Positions 1 to 11,283 are shown, numbered from the stretch's first letter. The stretch is 64,000 nucleotides of DNA from Pseudoflavonifractor phocaeensis (GCF_021531375.1 NZ_JADYTU010000001.1:124001-188000); one strand, 5' to 3'. Notes: a model not told the origin generated them from the letters alone. Numbers and translations: made by a program.

Positions 1-639
1 CCCTACACGCTGTCCTACGGCCAGAGCGAGGTCGGTTCCAGCTGCGCCCTTCCCTGCCCGGGCCAACCCGTGAAGGACTGTGCGGTTGGCATTCCCGCCC
101 CCCTGAATATCATCAGCGTGTTCAAGCACGGCACCGAGGAGGAACTGGATTACGGCGAAGTGGGCGAGATCTGCGTCTCCGGCCCCGGCCTGATGCTGGG
201 CTATGACGACGAGGAGAAGAGCGTGGAGGCTCTGCAGACCCACAGCGACGGCCTGACGTGGCTGCATACTGCCGACCAGGGCTACATGGACGAAAACGGC
301 ATCATCTATATGCTGGGCCGCGGCGACAAGGTGCGCTATAACGGCGGCGCGCTGCTGGAACTGGTGATGGAGAACCGGGTCGCTGAGGCTGGGATCGAGG
401 GTCTGGTGGACGGATTCTTCGTCATCGTCCCCGACAAGGAGCACAAGGGTTACTATCTGCCCTACCTGTATACTGTTCTGGAGGACGGCTGTGCCCCTGA
501 GGATATCCGGGAGGCTGTTGACAACGCCTTGGAGGATTTCGAGCGCCCTGTGGAGATCATCCAGGTGCCCGAACGCCCCTTCTTCCATTTTAAGACCAAC
601 CGGATCGGTCTGGCCCGCCAGCTGATGGGCGAGAATTAA
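1..639 (+). CDS. AMP-forming acyl-CoA synthetase-like enzyme, C-terminal part
   Basis: The frame is open from the first base, so this is the 3' part of a longer gene (212 codons visible). The first residues, YGQSEVGSS, fit the conserved Tyr-Gly-x-Ser/Thr-Glu motif of adenylate-forming enzymes. They are followed by GEICVSGPGLMLGY and by a TADQGYMDENGIIYMLGRGD segment matching the ATP-binding Asp and hinge motifs. The family activates a carboxylic acid with ATP to an acyl-adenylate, then usually transfers it to CoA or a carrier protein. The end, with FKTNRIGL, resembles the C-terminal lysine region. The substrate cannot be told from this part. A stem-loop terminator follows. Confidence 0.8.
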   Translation, partial: PYTLSYGQSEVGSSCALPCPGQPVKDCAVGIPAPLNIISVFKHGTEEELDYGEVGEICVSGPGLMLGYDDEEKSVEALQTHSDGLTWLHTADQGYMDENGIIYMLGRGDKVRYNGGALLELVMENRVAEAGIEGLVDGFFVIVPDKEHKGYYLPYLYTVLEDGCAPEDIREAVDNALEDFERPVEIIQVPERPFFHFKTNRIGLARQLMGEN

Positions 640-651
640 TATGGGTAAATA

Positions 652-711
652 CGCGGGATTCACTGGAGGCGCCAGACCGGAGGCACGGACCAGTGGGTCC
701 CGCGCTTTTTT
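652..711 (+). terminator. Rho-independent terminator after the synthetase gene
   Basis: Arms 652-666 and 690-704 pair over 15 positions with two G-U pairs, and six T follow at 706-711. The stem begins 12 bases after the stop codon. Confidence 0.8.
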
Positions 712-762
712 GTTCTGTAAAGTCTAGGCCCCCGGGCGGGAGAAAAAAGAAAGGAGATGGGG

Positions 763-791
763 TTGCAATCAAAGGTAGTTTCTGGTATACT
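763..791 (+). promoter_or_regulatory. Sigma-A-type promoter for the surface-protein genes
   Basis: TTGCAA at 763-768 and TATACT at 786-791 are separated by 17 bases. The expected transcript start is near 798, giving a leader of about 110 bases before the dockerin protein gene. No known riboswitch was recognised in that leader. Confidence 0.6.
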
Positions 792-906
792 TTTTCCATA
801 TAATTATGAAGAGTGTGTTCGATAGAGCGAAGGCCTTGTTAGGCTGGAGGATCCGCGGGAAGCCGATCAAAAAAGCAGAACGTAATCAATGAGATGAGGA
901 GAATCT

Positions 907-3900
907 GTGATGAGGAAAAAAGCTAGATGGCTGACATCGGTCATGCTGACAGCTGCCATGGTTATGAGCTGTCTGCCCATCGCGTCAGCAAAGACGTACA
1001 CCCCGCCAAGCGCTCAGGGAAGCGCAAACTCCAATCCCTGGGGCATCAACGTGGACCTGTCCGGCGTCCCGGCGCAGGTGCAGGCTACGGTAGCCAATAT
1101 GATCGCCCAGGGCGAGGAGCCCATGGAGAAGCAGACCGATGCTCTCCTGGCTAAACTCGTGGAAAGAGCCAGCGGCATCAGCCTGGAGGCTGTCAAGACC
1201 AGCCTGGGCTTGGAGCTGCTGCAGAACGACATGGGTACCTTTGATACCTCCCGCTTCAACCTGACTGAGAGCCAGTTCAACCGGGTCATGAGAGAGGTCC
1301 TGGCGGACTATTACCTGGGCGACGTGGCTTATGAGTGCGAGGTCGTGGACGGCAAGGTCACGGGAATCAATTATGTGCCCAAGTCCGAGGCGTCCGACGC
1401 GATGATCACCGCCGCCATGCTGGCAGAGGATGACGAGGAATCGGTGTCTTCTCAAACCATGGCCGCCTCCTTTTCGCTGAATAATGAGGATGCGGCCGTT
1501 TTGTCCGATGAGGACGACGTCGATGAGAATACGCAGGACATCACGGTCAAAGTAAACTGGAAGGACAATAACAAGACGGCAAACCGTCCCGACACCGTGA
1601 CACTGATTCTCATTGGCAAGACCGAGAACAGTGATCAGGATACTTCAGAGTATTATGACCAAGACGATCCTTACTATTATGAATACAAATTTGAATTCGA
1701 TAAGAAGACCCCTTCTAAAACGATTTCCGTTCCCAAGTACGACGAGGCTGATAATGAGATTACCTATACTGTTTCCGAGAATGGCATTGAAAACGGCGGC
1801 ACACTGAATGGCAAGAAGGGTGCCACCTATACCGTCACATACGATCAGGCCAACTACACCGTGACAAATACTGCGGACGGCGAGTCTGGTACTGAGTATG
1901 ATGTCTATTTCGACTGGCAGCGTGACGACAAATTTGTCGATGCGGACGGGAACATAGTCGGTAAAGAAAACGCTGCCATGACTCTGATTTACGATTCGGA
2001 GACAAAGACAATTGGATACGGAGAGAAGAGCGTCATCGACTTCAAACTGGTGTCCGTCACGCTGACGCCCAAGGACGGCGATGGCAGTGAGAAGATTGTT
2101 CTGGAACCTACGGAAGAAAATGGCGTGGATTACGAAACGATGTACGCGTTCGGAGAGCATGAGTCCCTGAACAGGGCCGACTTCGGTAAAAACGCCGACT
2201 ACGCTTCCACCATCAAGTATGCCACCTACGACTGCAAGTACGGCACCTTCGAGGACCGGAAGGATGTGACCGCCTGCGCTGAACAGATCCACTGGAACCA
2301 GATGCTGACCTTCACCGGCGACTTTGCCCAGCACTTCGGTGCGGCAGGTGACTTCTGGACCTCCAAGAATACGAAGGATACGCCTTACGGTGCGTTCAAG
2401 ACCCAAATCGACTCTTATCCGGAGGACTACATCCCCGATGCCGTTATGGACCACACCATGGAGATGATGACCCTGGCCTATATGTCCTATGAGAAGGACT
2501 ACGGCAGCCTGCTGGATGAGAAGATCAAGGACTGCCTGGACCAGCTGGACGAGAAGATGACCCCGGTCCAGAAGTATCTGGTCATCCACGACTGGATCGC
2601 CAATAACGCAGAGTTTGACATGGGCGTCCTGGTCAAGACCGCGGCCGGCACCGGCAATCCGGATCCCGCCCAGATGACCGCCTTCGGCACCCTGCTGTCT
2701 GATGCCATGGGCTATGACGGCTGCGTCTGCTTGGGCTACGCCGCCACCTTCGCCGTGCTGGTCCAGCAGGCATTCCCTGAGATCTACCAGAACGAGGACG
2801 GCACCTGGAAGACCGCCTCCGAGGTGAAAGATAAAGACATCGTGGACCTGGTCCAGATCCGGTTCTACGCGGACCTGGCCGAGTTCAGCGTAGCTGGTGC
2901 GGATTCCGGCTTCGGCAAGGCCGATGAGATGTTCGGCTCCGCCCATTACTATAATGCGGTCAAAGTCGGGAGCAAGTGGTACTGCATTGACTCCGCCTAT
3001 GACGACATCAGTACCGAAGTCATGGACCAGTGCCGCGTGGAGACCAAGGGCAATATTTCCCACAAGTACTTCATGATCTCTCCCGTCAACATGCTGGGCA
3101 TGTTCGAGGATTCCATGGACTACATCGACTGCCGGTATGACGGCGTGGTCTTCCTGAGAACCCTCAACACGGATGAAGAGGGCAATGTGATCGTGGACGC
3201 CAACGGCAATCCCTATAAGACCGAGAAGGATAAGTACGGCAACGAGCATGTGTACTGGACCAAGTACAACGTGGAAGACGTGGGCATGAAGGAGCTGGAA
3301 TGCGACGACGAGCAGTATGAGGCCACCTGGTTCTCCGGCGCTGTGGGCGAGATCACCCATGACGACAACTACTGGTATTACATCACCGGCCCCAGCTTCT
3401 CCTACGCCAACATGATGAACATGATGAACCAGATGAAAGACCAGGGCAAGGACCTGGGCGAACTGATGGAGCAGATGCGCGGCGAGAGCAACAACTCCGA
3501 GAAGGACCGGCTGGTCCGCCGTCCCCGCACCGCCGTGGATGAGCCGAAGGAGACGGAGGAGACGGAGGAAGAAGAAAGCGGCAGCAGCGGCGGTACCGGC
3601 GGCATGAGCTCCTACGACGATCCCCACGATGAGATCCTGTTCCATTTCGGCTACGGCTCCGTGCTTCCCGACGAGGAAGTGCTGGACAACAAGGACATCT
3701 CCGAAGATAAGAAGCAGGGCCCGTATTACGACCAGGTCCTCCTGGACGAGACATACTACGACATGTATCCCGATCTGGTCCACAGTATGGGTATGTACGA
3801 CGGCGTGCTCTATTTCAACCTGGGCAACAAGATCTACACCATGACCGGCGCGGACAAGGTGACCAGCGCGGAAGAGAAGCTGACCCTGGAGGATGTGGCC

Positions 3901-5178
3901 ATTGCCCAGCTGAAGGAGTACAACGACGTGTACGCCAAGACCGACGGCCGTGACTTCACCGGTATGTCCTTCTACGCGGTGTCGAAGGCTGACTACAACG
4001 CAGAGGGTGCCGAGAACAACGCCTTCCATGTGTTCAACCGTCCCATCGCCGCCATCTGCATTGAGGATGAGGTGATATATCGGGAGGATCCGATTATGGG
4101 TGGCCCTGATGGTGAAACTGTGGTCGGCAAGACCACGGTCCGCGATGGCGACCCCGTTCCCACCCTGACTGTCAGTATCGGCACCAACTTCTCTGAGTCC
4201 AACAAGGGCCGGAAGGATGATGACGGCAATTACGTGTACGGCCCCTACGAGCCCTACACGCTGGAGGCCGTGGACTACAACCCCGATTACAGCAAGTACA
4301 CCGACGACGGCTCTGATCCCGATGTCAACGACAACGAGGAGTTCATGTGGTGCGCCAACGTGGTGGATACCATGCCCATGGACGCTATGCTCGAAGAGTT
4401 GGCCTCTGAGGAGAACACAGAAGACGCTGAAGCGGTTGAGAATGCCTCTGAGGGCACTGAGGATGACAAGTACGTTACTGTTACCGTTCGTGCCTGGTGT
4501 GGTCAGGATGGTTACACGGAGCAGCGGACCAAGACATACGGCTTGAGTGACGGCACCGCTAAGGTCACAAACGAGAATGATCTGGCGCAGAACCACCACT
4601 ACATCGACAACGAGCTGGAAGAGTGCTACGTCTGCGTCCACTGCAATACCTCCTATCACGAGGAGTACGAGGACGGTGACGACGGGTACAAGCCGTATGA
4701 CAAGGATGCGACCTACGAGCACTATGACTATGATGAGGGCGAGACCCCTGAGTTCGTGAACATCGAGTGGGCGGCGGACTACAGCACCTGCACGGCACAG
4801 CTCAAGTGTGCTGAGCGGTACTGCGACGCTGCGATCTACGATACCTTTAACTGCACAGTCAAGGATGAGGAAATCGCCGGCTCGGACGGCAATACTTACA
4901 GAGTGTGCACCGCGACCTACATGGGCAACGTGGTCGATAAGCAGTATCCCAATGGCAAGCCCGCGTACACCCTGGGCGATGTGAATGACGACGGCGAGAT
5001 CAAATTGAAGGACGTCGTTCTCCTGCGCCAGTATTACGCAGGTGGGGATGTTACGGTGAATGAACTCGCTGCCGATGTGAACGGAGACGGCTCAGTCACT
5101 CTGAAGGACGTCGTTCTCCTGCGCCAGTATTACGCGGGATGGGATGTCCAGCTCGGCAAGAGCGAAGATGCTGAATAA
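907..5178 (+). CDS. Secreted transglutaminase-like protein with Cna-B domain and C-terminal dockerin
   Basis: The 1423-residue product starts with a signal peptide (KKARW, then a hydrophobic stretch ending near ASAK). GTG at 907 and ATG at 910 are both possible; ATG is better spaced from GAGGAGA. Residues about 211-320 resemble a Cna protein B-type domain (VKVNWKDNN, then RPDTVTL, ending VTNTADG). Residues about 560-700 form a transglutaminase-like domain with a plausible triad of Cys608 (CLGYA), His680 (HYYNAV) and Asp695 (WYCIDSAYDD). The C-terminus carries two dockerin repeats with intact calcium loops, DVNDDGEIKLKD from 1358 and DVNGDGSVTLKD from 1390. The dockerin should bind a cohesin, and the next gene encodes one. 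The substrate is unknown; such domains can be proteases or cross-linkers. Confidence 0.85.
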   Translation: MMRKKARWLTSVMLTAAMVMSCLPIASAKTYTPPSAQGSANSNPWGINVDLSGVPAQVQATVANMIAQGEEPMEKQTDALLAKLVERASGISLEAVKTSLGLELLQNDMGTFDTSRFNLTESQFNRVMREVLADYYLGDVAYECEVVDGKVTGINYVPKSEASDAMITAAMLAEDDEESVSSQTMAASFSLNNEDAAVLSDEDDVDENTQDITVKVNWKDNNKTANRPDTVTLILIGKTENSDQDTSEYYDQDDPYYYEYKFEFDKKTPSKTISVPKYDEADNEITYTVSENGIENGGTLNGKKGATYTVTYDQANYTVTNTADGESGTEYDVYFDWQRDDKFVDADGNIVGKENAAMTLIYDSETKTIGYGEKSVIDFKLVSVTLTPKDGDGSEKIVLEPTEENGVDYETMYAFGEHESLNRADFGKNADYASTIKYATYDCKYGTFEDRKDVTACAEQIHWNQMLTFTGDFAQHFGAAGDFWTSKNTKDTPYGAFKTQIDSYPEDYIPDAVMDHTMEMMTLAYMSYEKDYGSLLDEKIKDCLDQLDEKMTPVQKYLVIHDWIANNAEFDMGVLVKTAAGTGNPDPAQMTAFGTLLSDAMGYDGCVCLGYAATFAVLVQQAFPEIYQNEDGTWKTASEVKDKDIVDLVQIRFYADLAEFSVAGADSGFGKADEMFGSAHYYNAVKVGSKWYCIDSAYDDISTEVMDQCRVETKGNISHKYFMISPVNMLGMFEDSMDYIDCRYDGVVFLRTLNTDEEGNVIVDANGNPYKTEKDKYGNEHVYWTKYNVEDVGMKELECDDEQYEATWFSGAVGEITHDDNYWYYITGPSFSYANMMNMMNQMKDQGKDLGELMEQMRGESNNSEKDRLVRRPRTAVDEPKETEETEEEESGSSGGTGGMSSYDDPHDEILFHFGYGSVLPDEEVLDNKDISEDKKQGPYYDQVLLDETYYDMYPDLVHSMGMYDGVLYFNLGNKIYTMTGADKVTSAEEKLTLEDVAIAQLKEYNDVYAKTDGRDFTGMSFYAVSKADYNAEGAENNAFHVFNRPIAAICIEDEVIYREDPIMGGPDGETVVGKTTVRDGDPVPTLTVSIGTNFSESNKGRKDDDGNYVYGPYEPYTLEAVDYNPDYSKYTDDGSDPDVNDNEEFMWCANVVDTMPMDAMLEELASEENTEDAEAVENASEGTEDDKYVTVTVRAWCGQDGYTEQRTKTYGLSDGTAKVTNENDLAQNHHYIDNELEECYVCVHCNTSYHEEYEDGDDGYKPYDKDATYEHYDYDEGETPEFVNIEWAADYSTCTAQLKCAERYCDAAIYDTFNCTVKDEEIAGSDGNTYRVCTATYMGNVVDKQYPNGKPAYTLGDVNDDGEIKLKDVVLLRQYYAGGDVTVNELAADVNGDGSVTLKDVVLLRQYYAGWDVQLGKSEDAE

Positions 5179-5216
5179 TTTAGGAATCTGTTTAACAAAA
5201 CAAGGAGGTTTTTGAA

Positions 5217-6839
<1,623 letters not shown>

Positions 6840-6851
6840 TAAATTGCAACC

Positions 6852-6897
6852 GCGCCTTTCGTCTGGCAGCCCCGCAAGGGGCTGCCGGACAAGGCGC
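6852..6897 (+). terminator. Strong hairpin after the cohesin gene
   Basis: The arms start GCGCCTT and end AAGGCGC, with an inner GGCAGCCCC/GGGGCTGCC stem. Only a short T-poor tail follows, so it may act as a partial terminator or 3'-end stabiliser between the cohesin gene and the next surface gene. Confidence 0.6.
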
Positions 6898-6966
6898 TTG
6901 TAAAGCATAATATAGAGAGAAGATTGGTCCCTGGCCCATTATTTTTGAGGAAAAGGAGAATGTGAT

Positions 6967-8637
6967 ATGCGGAAGAATCGCCGTTGGATTGCTATCGTAA
7001 TGGCAATCTGTATGATAGCCGCACTGTCTTCCAATGTGTTTGCAAGCAATGTGACTGCTGAGACTGTACCCGCACCTACTTGTGAAGTAATTATCCCCGG
7101 TGACCAGATCCCTGCTGCCCCTGTTCTGCCCGCGCTGCCTGGGTGCCCCGCGCTGCCTGTGCTCCCTTCGATTCCCGTTCTGCCGGAGTTGCCCGAGTGT
7201 CCCGAACTGCCCGAGTGTCCCGAGTTGCCTGAGTGCCCCTCGCTGCCTGGGTGCCCCGCGCTGCCTGTGCTCCCTTCGATTCCCGTTCTGCCGGAGTTGC
7301 CCGAGTGCCCTGAGTTGCCCGAGTGCCCTGAGCTGCCCGAGTGTCCCGAGTTGCCTGAGTGCCCCGAGTTGCCCGAGATCCCTGATATCGATGTTGAGGA
7401 TCACGGCTGTGAGGCCACTCACATTGACGTGAAGGTCGACGCCAAGTATTCCGTTAAAATCGACGGCGAGACCGTGGTGATGCAGGGCAAGCTGGACCCC
7501 GATTCTATTAAGATCGTGGTCAAGACTCCGCTCACCAATATCAATTATGACTTTTCCGATTTTGATGTTAAGACCCGCAGAGAGCGTGGTATGTGGGAGT
7601 ACAGCATCGGTCTGAGCCTTCCCGATGGTACTCTGCTGGCCGCTATCGACTGGGTCGGCGCCAGCTTCTACATGAGAAATCTGTACTTCAGTGCCGATAT
7701 CCTGTTTGAGGATGTGCCTGACGCCCTGAAGGAGGTTCTGCCCCAGAACGAGGATGGACTGTATGTTGTGGAGGTTGAGGACCACCGCTACACCGGCATC
7801 CAGGAGTGCACCGGCGGCCACGGCATGAGAAGCCAGGGCCACCATGGCATCCCCACCGGCCTGGACCTGTATCTGACCGGCGCTTCTTTGGCCCCCTACA
7901 TCACCAACGATGACCTGACCATCGAAAAGGTCCTGGTTGACCAGGACGGCAAGGCCGTTGAAGTCGGCGAGAACGCCCCCGAGTTCACCTTCACCATGAA
8001 GGATAGCAAGGGCAACGATGTTTACTTTGTGAACAACGTTTACAGCGCCTCTGACGCTGAGAACGCTTCCAATAAGATCAAGGTGGCTGCCGACGCGTCT
8101 GTCACCCTGAAGGATCTGCCCAAGGGTACTTATGAGATTACCGAGCTCACATCTGAGGGCTATAAGATCTACTCCATCGAGGAAGTTGCCAGCGAGAAGA
8201 CCAGCATCACGGTCAGTGTGGGTGCTGAGGATGATGTGATCACCTTCGCCAATACCAAGGTCGACCCCACTGATCCTACCGACCCTACCGATCCTACCGA
8301 TCCTACCGACCCCACTGATCCTACCGATCCTACCGATCCCACCGAGCCTACCGATCCTACCGATCCCACCGATCCTACCGAGCCCAGCAACCCCACTGAT
8401 CCTACTGAGCCCAGTAATCCCACCGATCCTATCGAGCCCACTGATCCCACCGAGTCTACCACTGAACCTGATCCCGCTCCGGTAGATGTTGAGCCTGTTT
8501 TGGACGATGTGCCCAAGACCGGTGATGACGGCAATGTTGCTCTGATGATGCTGCTGCTGGCATGCGCTGCCGCCGGTATGGCTGTCACCTTTGCCGCGAG
8601 CAAGAAGCTGAGCTACACTGGCAAGCGTGTGAAGTGA
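6967..8637 (+). CDS. Sortase-anchored surface protein with Pro/Cys repeats and a Cna-B-like domain
   Basis: The 556-residue product starts with a signal peptide (RKNRRWIAIVMAICMIAAL, cleavage near VFAS). Residues about 48-138 are hexad-like repeats of the type CPELPE and CPALPVLPSIP with a cysteine in nearly every unit. A middle domain of unknown fold follows. Residues about 318-430 resemble a SpaA/Cna-B domain (LTIEKVLVDQDGKAVE, ending ITFANTK). A Thr-Asp-Pro stalk (DPTDPT repeats) leads to the sortase signal VPKTGD at 515-520, a hydrophobic helix and a basic tail. The adjacent class B sortase is the obvious candidate for attaching it to the wall. The ligand or role is unknown. Confidence 0.8.
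   Translation: MRKNRRWIAIVMAICMIAALSSNVFASNVTAETVPAPTCEVIIPGDQIPAAPVLPALPGCPALPVLPSIPVLPELPECPELPECPELPECPSLPGCPALPVLPSIPVLPELPECPELPECPELPECPELPECPELPEIPDIDVEDHGCEATHIDVKVDAKYSVKIDGETVVMQGKLDPDSIKIVVKTPLTNINYDFSDFDVKTRRERGMWEYSIGLSLPDGTLLAAIDWVGASFYMRNLYFSADILFEDVPDALKEVLPQNEDGLYVVEVEDHRYTGIQECTGGHGMRSQGHHGIPTGLDLYLTGASLAPYITNDDLTIEKVLVDQDGKAVEVGENAPEFTFTMKDSKGNDVYFVNNVYSASDAENASNKIKVAADASVTLKDLPKGTYEITELTSEGYKIYSIEEVASEKTSITVSVGAEDDVITFANTKVDPTDPTDPTDPTDPTDPTDPTDPTDPTEPTDPTDPTDPTEPSNPTDPTEPSNPTDPIEPTDPTESTTEPDPAPVDVEPVLDDVPKTGDDGNVALMMLLLACAAAGMAVTFAASKKLSYTGKRVK
7133..7307 (+). repeat. 67-bp perfect direct repeat inside the Pro/Cys region
   Basis: Bases 7133-7199 are identical to 7241-7307, an offset of 108 bp or 36 codons. 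They encode the CPALPVLPSIPVLPELPE block twice. The identity suggests a recent in-frame duplication within the repeat array. Confidence 0.88.
8263..8450 (+). repeat. Asp-Pro-Thr stalk repeat
   Basis: About twenty tandem 9-bp units encode Asp-Pro-Thr, with occasional Glu-Pro-Thr or Asn-Pro-Thr variants. It forms the wall-spanning stalk before the sortase signal. Confidence 0.9.
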
Positions 8638-8719
8638 GCGAAGAGAGAATGTGAGACGTGGTAACGGATGCGTTGCCGTGTCAGATCAGGCTCAAGACCA
8701 TTTTCTCGGAAACAGATCT

Positions 8720-9535
8720 ATGAACGTGAAACGCAGAGCATTATTGCTGACCGTGTCTCGGCTGCTGTTCCTGTTTTTTGCCGCGGTCTTTCTCATCGTC
8801 TCTGTTCTGTTGGCTGCCCGACTGTACCGTGAGCGGAAAGAGCAACAGGCGTTTGAGAGATTGAGCGCGATCGTGTCGGAAGAGGACAGACAGCTGGAGG
8901 AAAGCGATGAGCAGCCTGACAGCTTATCTGGCGATGGAGTGCAGAGGGAAGAAATTACAAAGCTGGACCGTTATCGCCAACTCTACGCGATGAATCCGGA
9001 CTTTTTTGGCTGGATCTCCGTGGCTGGCACCCCGCTGAATTATCCGGTGATGTATAAGCCAGATAGAGAGGATTACTACCTCAGACGTGCTTTTGACGGC
9101 AGCAAGTCTCTGAGCGGAGTTCCGTATATCGAGGAAAGCTGCTTTCCAGGCTGCGGGAACTACTTGATCTATGGTCACTACATGAAAAATGGCACCGTAT
9201 TTGCCGCTGTCACGTCCTATGAATCGCAGAGCTTTTGGGAAGAACATCCTACGATCTCTTTCGATACGTTGGATGGGGAAGGCGAGTACAAGGTCATGGC
9301 TGCGTTTGACTCCCGCGTGTATGCTGTGGACGAGAAGAATGTGTTCCGCTATTATCAATACACGGATCTGAGCAATCCCGAGGTCTTTGCGGAATATGTT
9401 TCTCTGGTACAGAAACATGCTCTGTATGACACGGGTGTTACGGCGGAATACGGCGATGAGCTTATCACCCTGAGTACCTGCAGCTATAAGACGAAAAACG
9501 GACGTTTTGTCGTCGTTGCGTGTAAGCAAAGCTAA
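8720..9535 (+). CDS. srtB: Class B sortase
   Basis: A membrane-anchored cysteine transpeptidase of 271 residues that cuts a sorting signal and links the protein to peptidoglycan. ATG at 8720 gives a basic start followed by a hydrophobic membrane segment; an upstream GTG at 8651 in the same frame is possible. The class B pattern is clear: NPDFFGWISVAGTPLNYPV, then YGHYM with His153, then TLSTCSY with Cys254 and Arg262. It directly follows a gene for a VPKTG-signal protein, its likely substrate. A strong terminator follows, closing the surface module. Confidence 0.9.
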   Translation: MNVKRRALLLTVSRLLFLFFAAVFLIVSVLLAARLYRERKEQQAFERLSAIVSEEDRQLEESDEQPDSLSGDGVQREEITKLDRYRQLYAMNPDFFGWISVAGTPLNYPVMYKPDREDYYLRRAFDGSKSLSGVPYIEESCFPGCGNYLIYGHYMKNGTVFAAVTSYESQSFWEEHPTISFDTLDGEGEYKVMAAFDSRVYAVDEKNVFRYYQYTDLSNPEVFAEYVSLVQKHALYDTGVTAEYGDELITLSTCSYKTKNGRFVVVACKQS

Positions 9536-9540
9536 ACCGA

Positions 9541-9586
9541 AAAGTCCCTATTACCATGTGGGAACATGGTAATAGGGACTTTTTTA
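9541..9586 (+). terminator. Rho-independent terminator after the sortase gene
   Basis: Perfect arms AAGTCCCTATTACCATGT and its complement flank a GGGA loop, followed by six T. Confidence 0.95.
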
Positions 9587-9694
9587 ATCCGATTCAAAAG
9601 AGCCTGAAAACCGGGGACCTGACAGGAAGAAGATAGATATGCTGAGAAAATTGAATCGAGCATAAAAAGGAACGCGGTTTGCAGGGCAGGACAC

Positions 9695-11170
9695 TTATCC
9701 GTTTTGAAGCAAAATATTCACGGTCTGAATCACATGCTGCACCATTTCCGCGGCAGATATCCTGTCTTCAATGGCGACGTATTTGTTATCTGTCCAAATA
9801 TCATCAAAAAATCTGCGGAACACGTCACAGATCTGCACTTTGTTCAAAATACTGATGTTATTGGTGGGCGCGGTGCGAACCAGCCGCAGGTAGCACAGCG
9901 TATCTGACAAAAACAGCGTGGGATTGGGTACGCATTGCAGATCGGTAAGAAGGCCGCTGCGCAGCATTTTGATGTTCAGACGAGGATTTTTCTGAAACAG
10001 AGACGTAAAGTGCTGCAAGTATTTAAGCCGCTGTTGGGGCGTCAGATTGACCTTTTGATTGTAGAAATCCAATTGTCCCGACACCGCGAAATCTGTCAGC
10101 GCGTCTTCATGAACCAGGATCTGAATATCCATGTTTTCCAGAATACTCTTGACCAGAATATGGGTCTTTTGCAGCGTCTCTTTATCAATGGACTCATTCA
10201 CCGGATGATAGCCGGCAGCCAGTTCTTCGTGGAGGTCGTCCGGCAGGAAATGTTCGGTCAGGTGTCCCAGCAGCCATCGCTGGTTTCTTGCAAACAGGTA
10301 CTGGAGATAGTCGTGGCTGTGCAGCATTTCGCCCATTGTGACTTTGCGCACCAATAGTGTCTCATTGTTACAAAAGCTCGCCACCCGGTCATAGATCGCG
10401 TTGCAGGTCGTGATATCCTCACTTGTGACAACGGAAAGACAATGTGTTTTATCCACTACCATACCGGATATGGCATAGGCGTCTTTCACAGCAAAGACAA
10501 TTTTTCCAACTGCCTGCATGCCACTATAAAGCTGGTAATCCACATTGGTCTCTTTACTCAGCATGTTGATCAGAAACACTGCATTATAGGGGTTGGTCCA
10601 ATCATTTAGGTCCAGGTTGATCAGCATGGAAAAATGGACGCCGGGATAATATCGAAAGTTGACGTCCTGCCTGCCCTTAAAGTCGGCCACCATCAGCTGA
10701 TAGTGTTGATCCAATGACAGAATATCAATCATTGCCACCACATAAAGCGATTTCACTTGCCTAAGTGATGGATGCTGCATTTTTGCCAAAAACTCAGCTA
10801 AGGTCAGCTCTGGATAGTGTAGTGTCTGGGGGGCGATGTTAGAGCCCGTGGTTTCTTTCAGTTCCCGGACGTAATTCAGTTCACTCTGCAAATTGTCGTA
10901 AGCTGCCCGCATCAGGTCATCATCTTGATCCACCTGATACTCTAAGTAGAGCGCCTGCCGGCTGTCGTCGTCAAGGGTGTCCACAATGCAGCGGCTGATC
11001 CCACGTAGCACGCTTTCCGCTGTTTTGTCAGAGGGAAGGGAATTGCCGTTGACCCACTTACTGATGTAGGACTCATCATACTGCAATTGCATGGCCAGCG
11101 TATGGTTTTTGAGTCCTGCCATAGCCATCAGCCGTTTCAGCAGACTGCTGAATCTGTTTTTTTCTTTCAT
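9695..11170 (-). CDS. Large HTH (Xre-like) regulator of unknown target
   Basis: ATG at 11170 is chosen because GGGAGGAA lies just upstream; the frame remains open further upstream. The 491-residue product has an N-terminal helix-turn-helix of the Xre type (about 5-62: RLMAMAGLKNHTLAMQLQYDESYISKWVNG). About 420 residues without a family I recognise follow. The C-terminal part has a mixed hydrophobic and charged pattern and no obvious membrane segment, so it is probably cytosolic and may sense a ligand or partner. It converges on the surface module; a regulatory link to it is only a guess. Confidence 0.7.
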   Translation of the reverse strand: MKEKNRFSSLLKRLMAMAGLKNHTLAMQLQYDESYISKWVNGNSLPSDKTAESVLRGISRCIVDTLDDDSRQALYLEYQVDQDDDLMRAAYDNLQSELNYVRELKETTGSNIAPQTLHYPELTLAEFLAKMQHPSLRQVKSLYVVAMIDILSLDQHYQLMVADFKGRQDVNFRYYPGVHFSMLINLDLNDWTNPYNAVFLINMLSKETNVDYQLYSGMQAVGKIVFAVKDAYAISGMVVDKTHCLSVVTSEDITTCNAIYDRVASFCNNETLLVRKVTMGEMLHSHDYLQYLFARNQRWLLGHLTEHFLPDDLHEELAAGYHPVNESIDKETLQKTHILVKSILENMDIQILVHEDALTDFAVSGQLDFYNQKVNLTPQQRLKYLQHFTSLFQKNPRLNIKMLRSGLLTDLQCVPNPTLFLSDTLCYLRLVRTAPTNNISILNKVQICDVFRRFFDDIWTDNKYVAIEDRISAAEMVQHVIQTVNILLQNG

Positions 11171-11283
11171 ATGTGTTCCTCCCAGTTGCAGCACCGGTGC
11201 CTCCCGCTGGCGTAAGGGAGGGCAGGCAAATTCCGCAGCTGACTGATGTGGTTCCGTTGGCAAAATGATGATTTATTTATTTC

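Noticed and set aside
1645-4722. A 1025-codon open frame antisense to the dockerin protein gene
   Set aside because: It is a by-product of GC-rich third positions; it has no RBS or domain, and the plus-strand gene has clear domains.
8263-8450. Tandem 9-bp repeat
   Set aside because: It encodes a Thr-Asp-Pro wall stalk; it is not a regulatory or CRISPR repeat.
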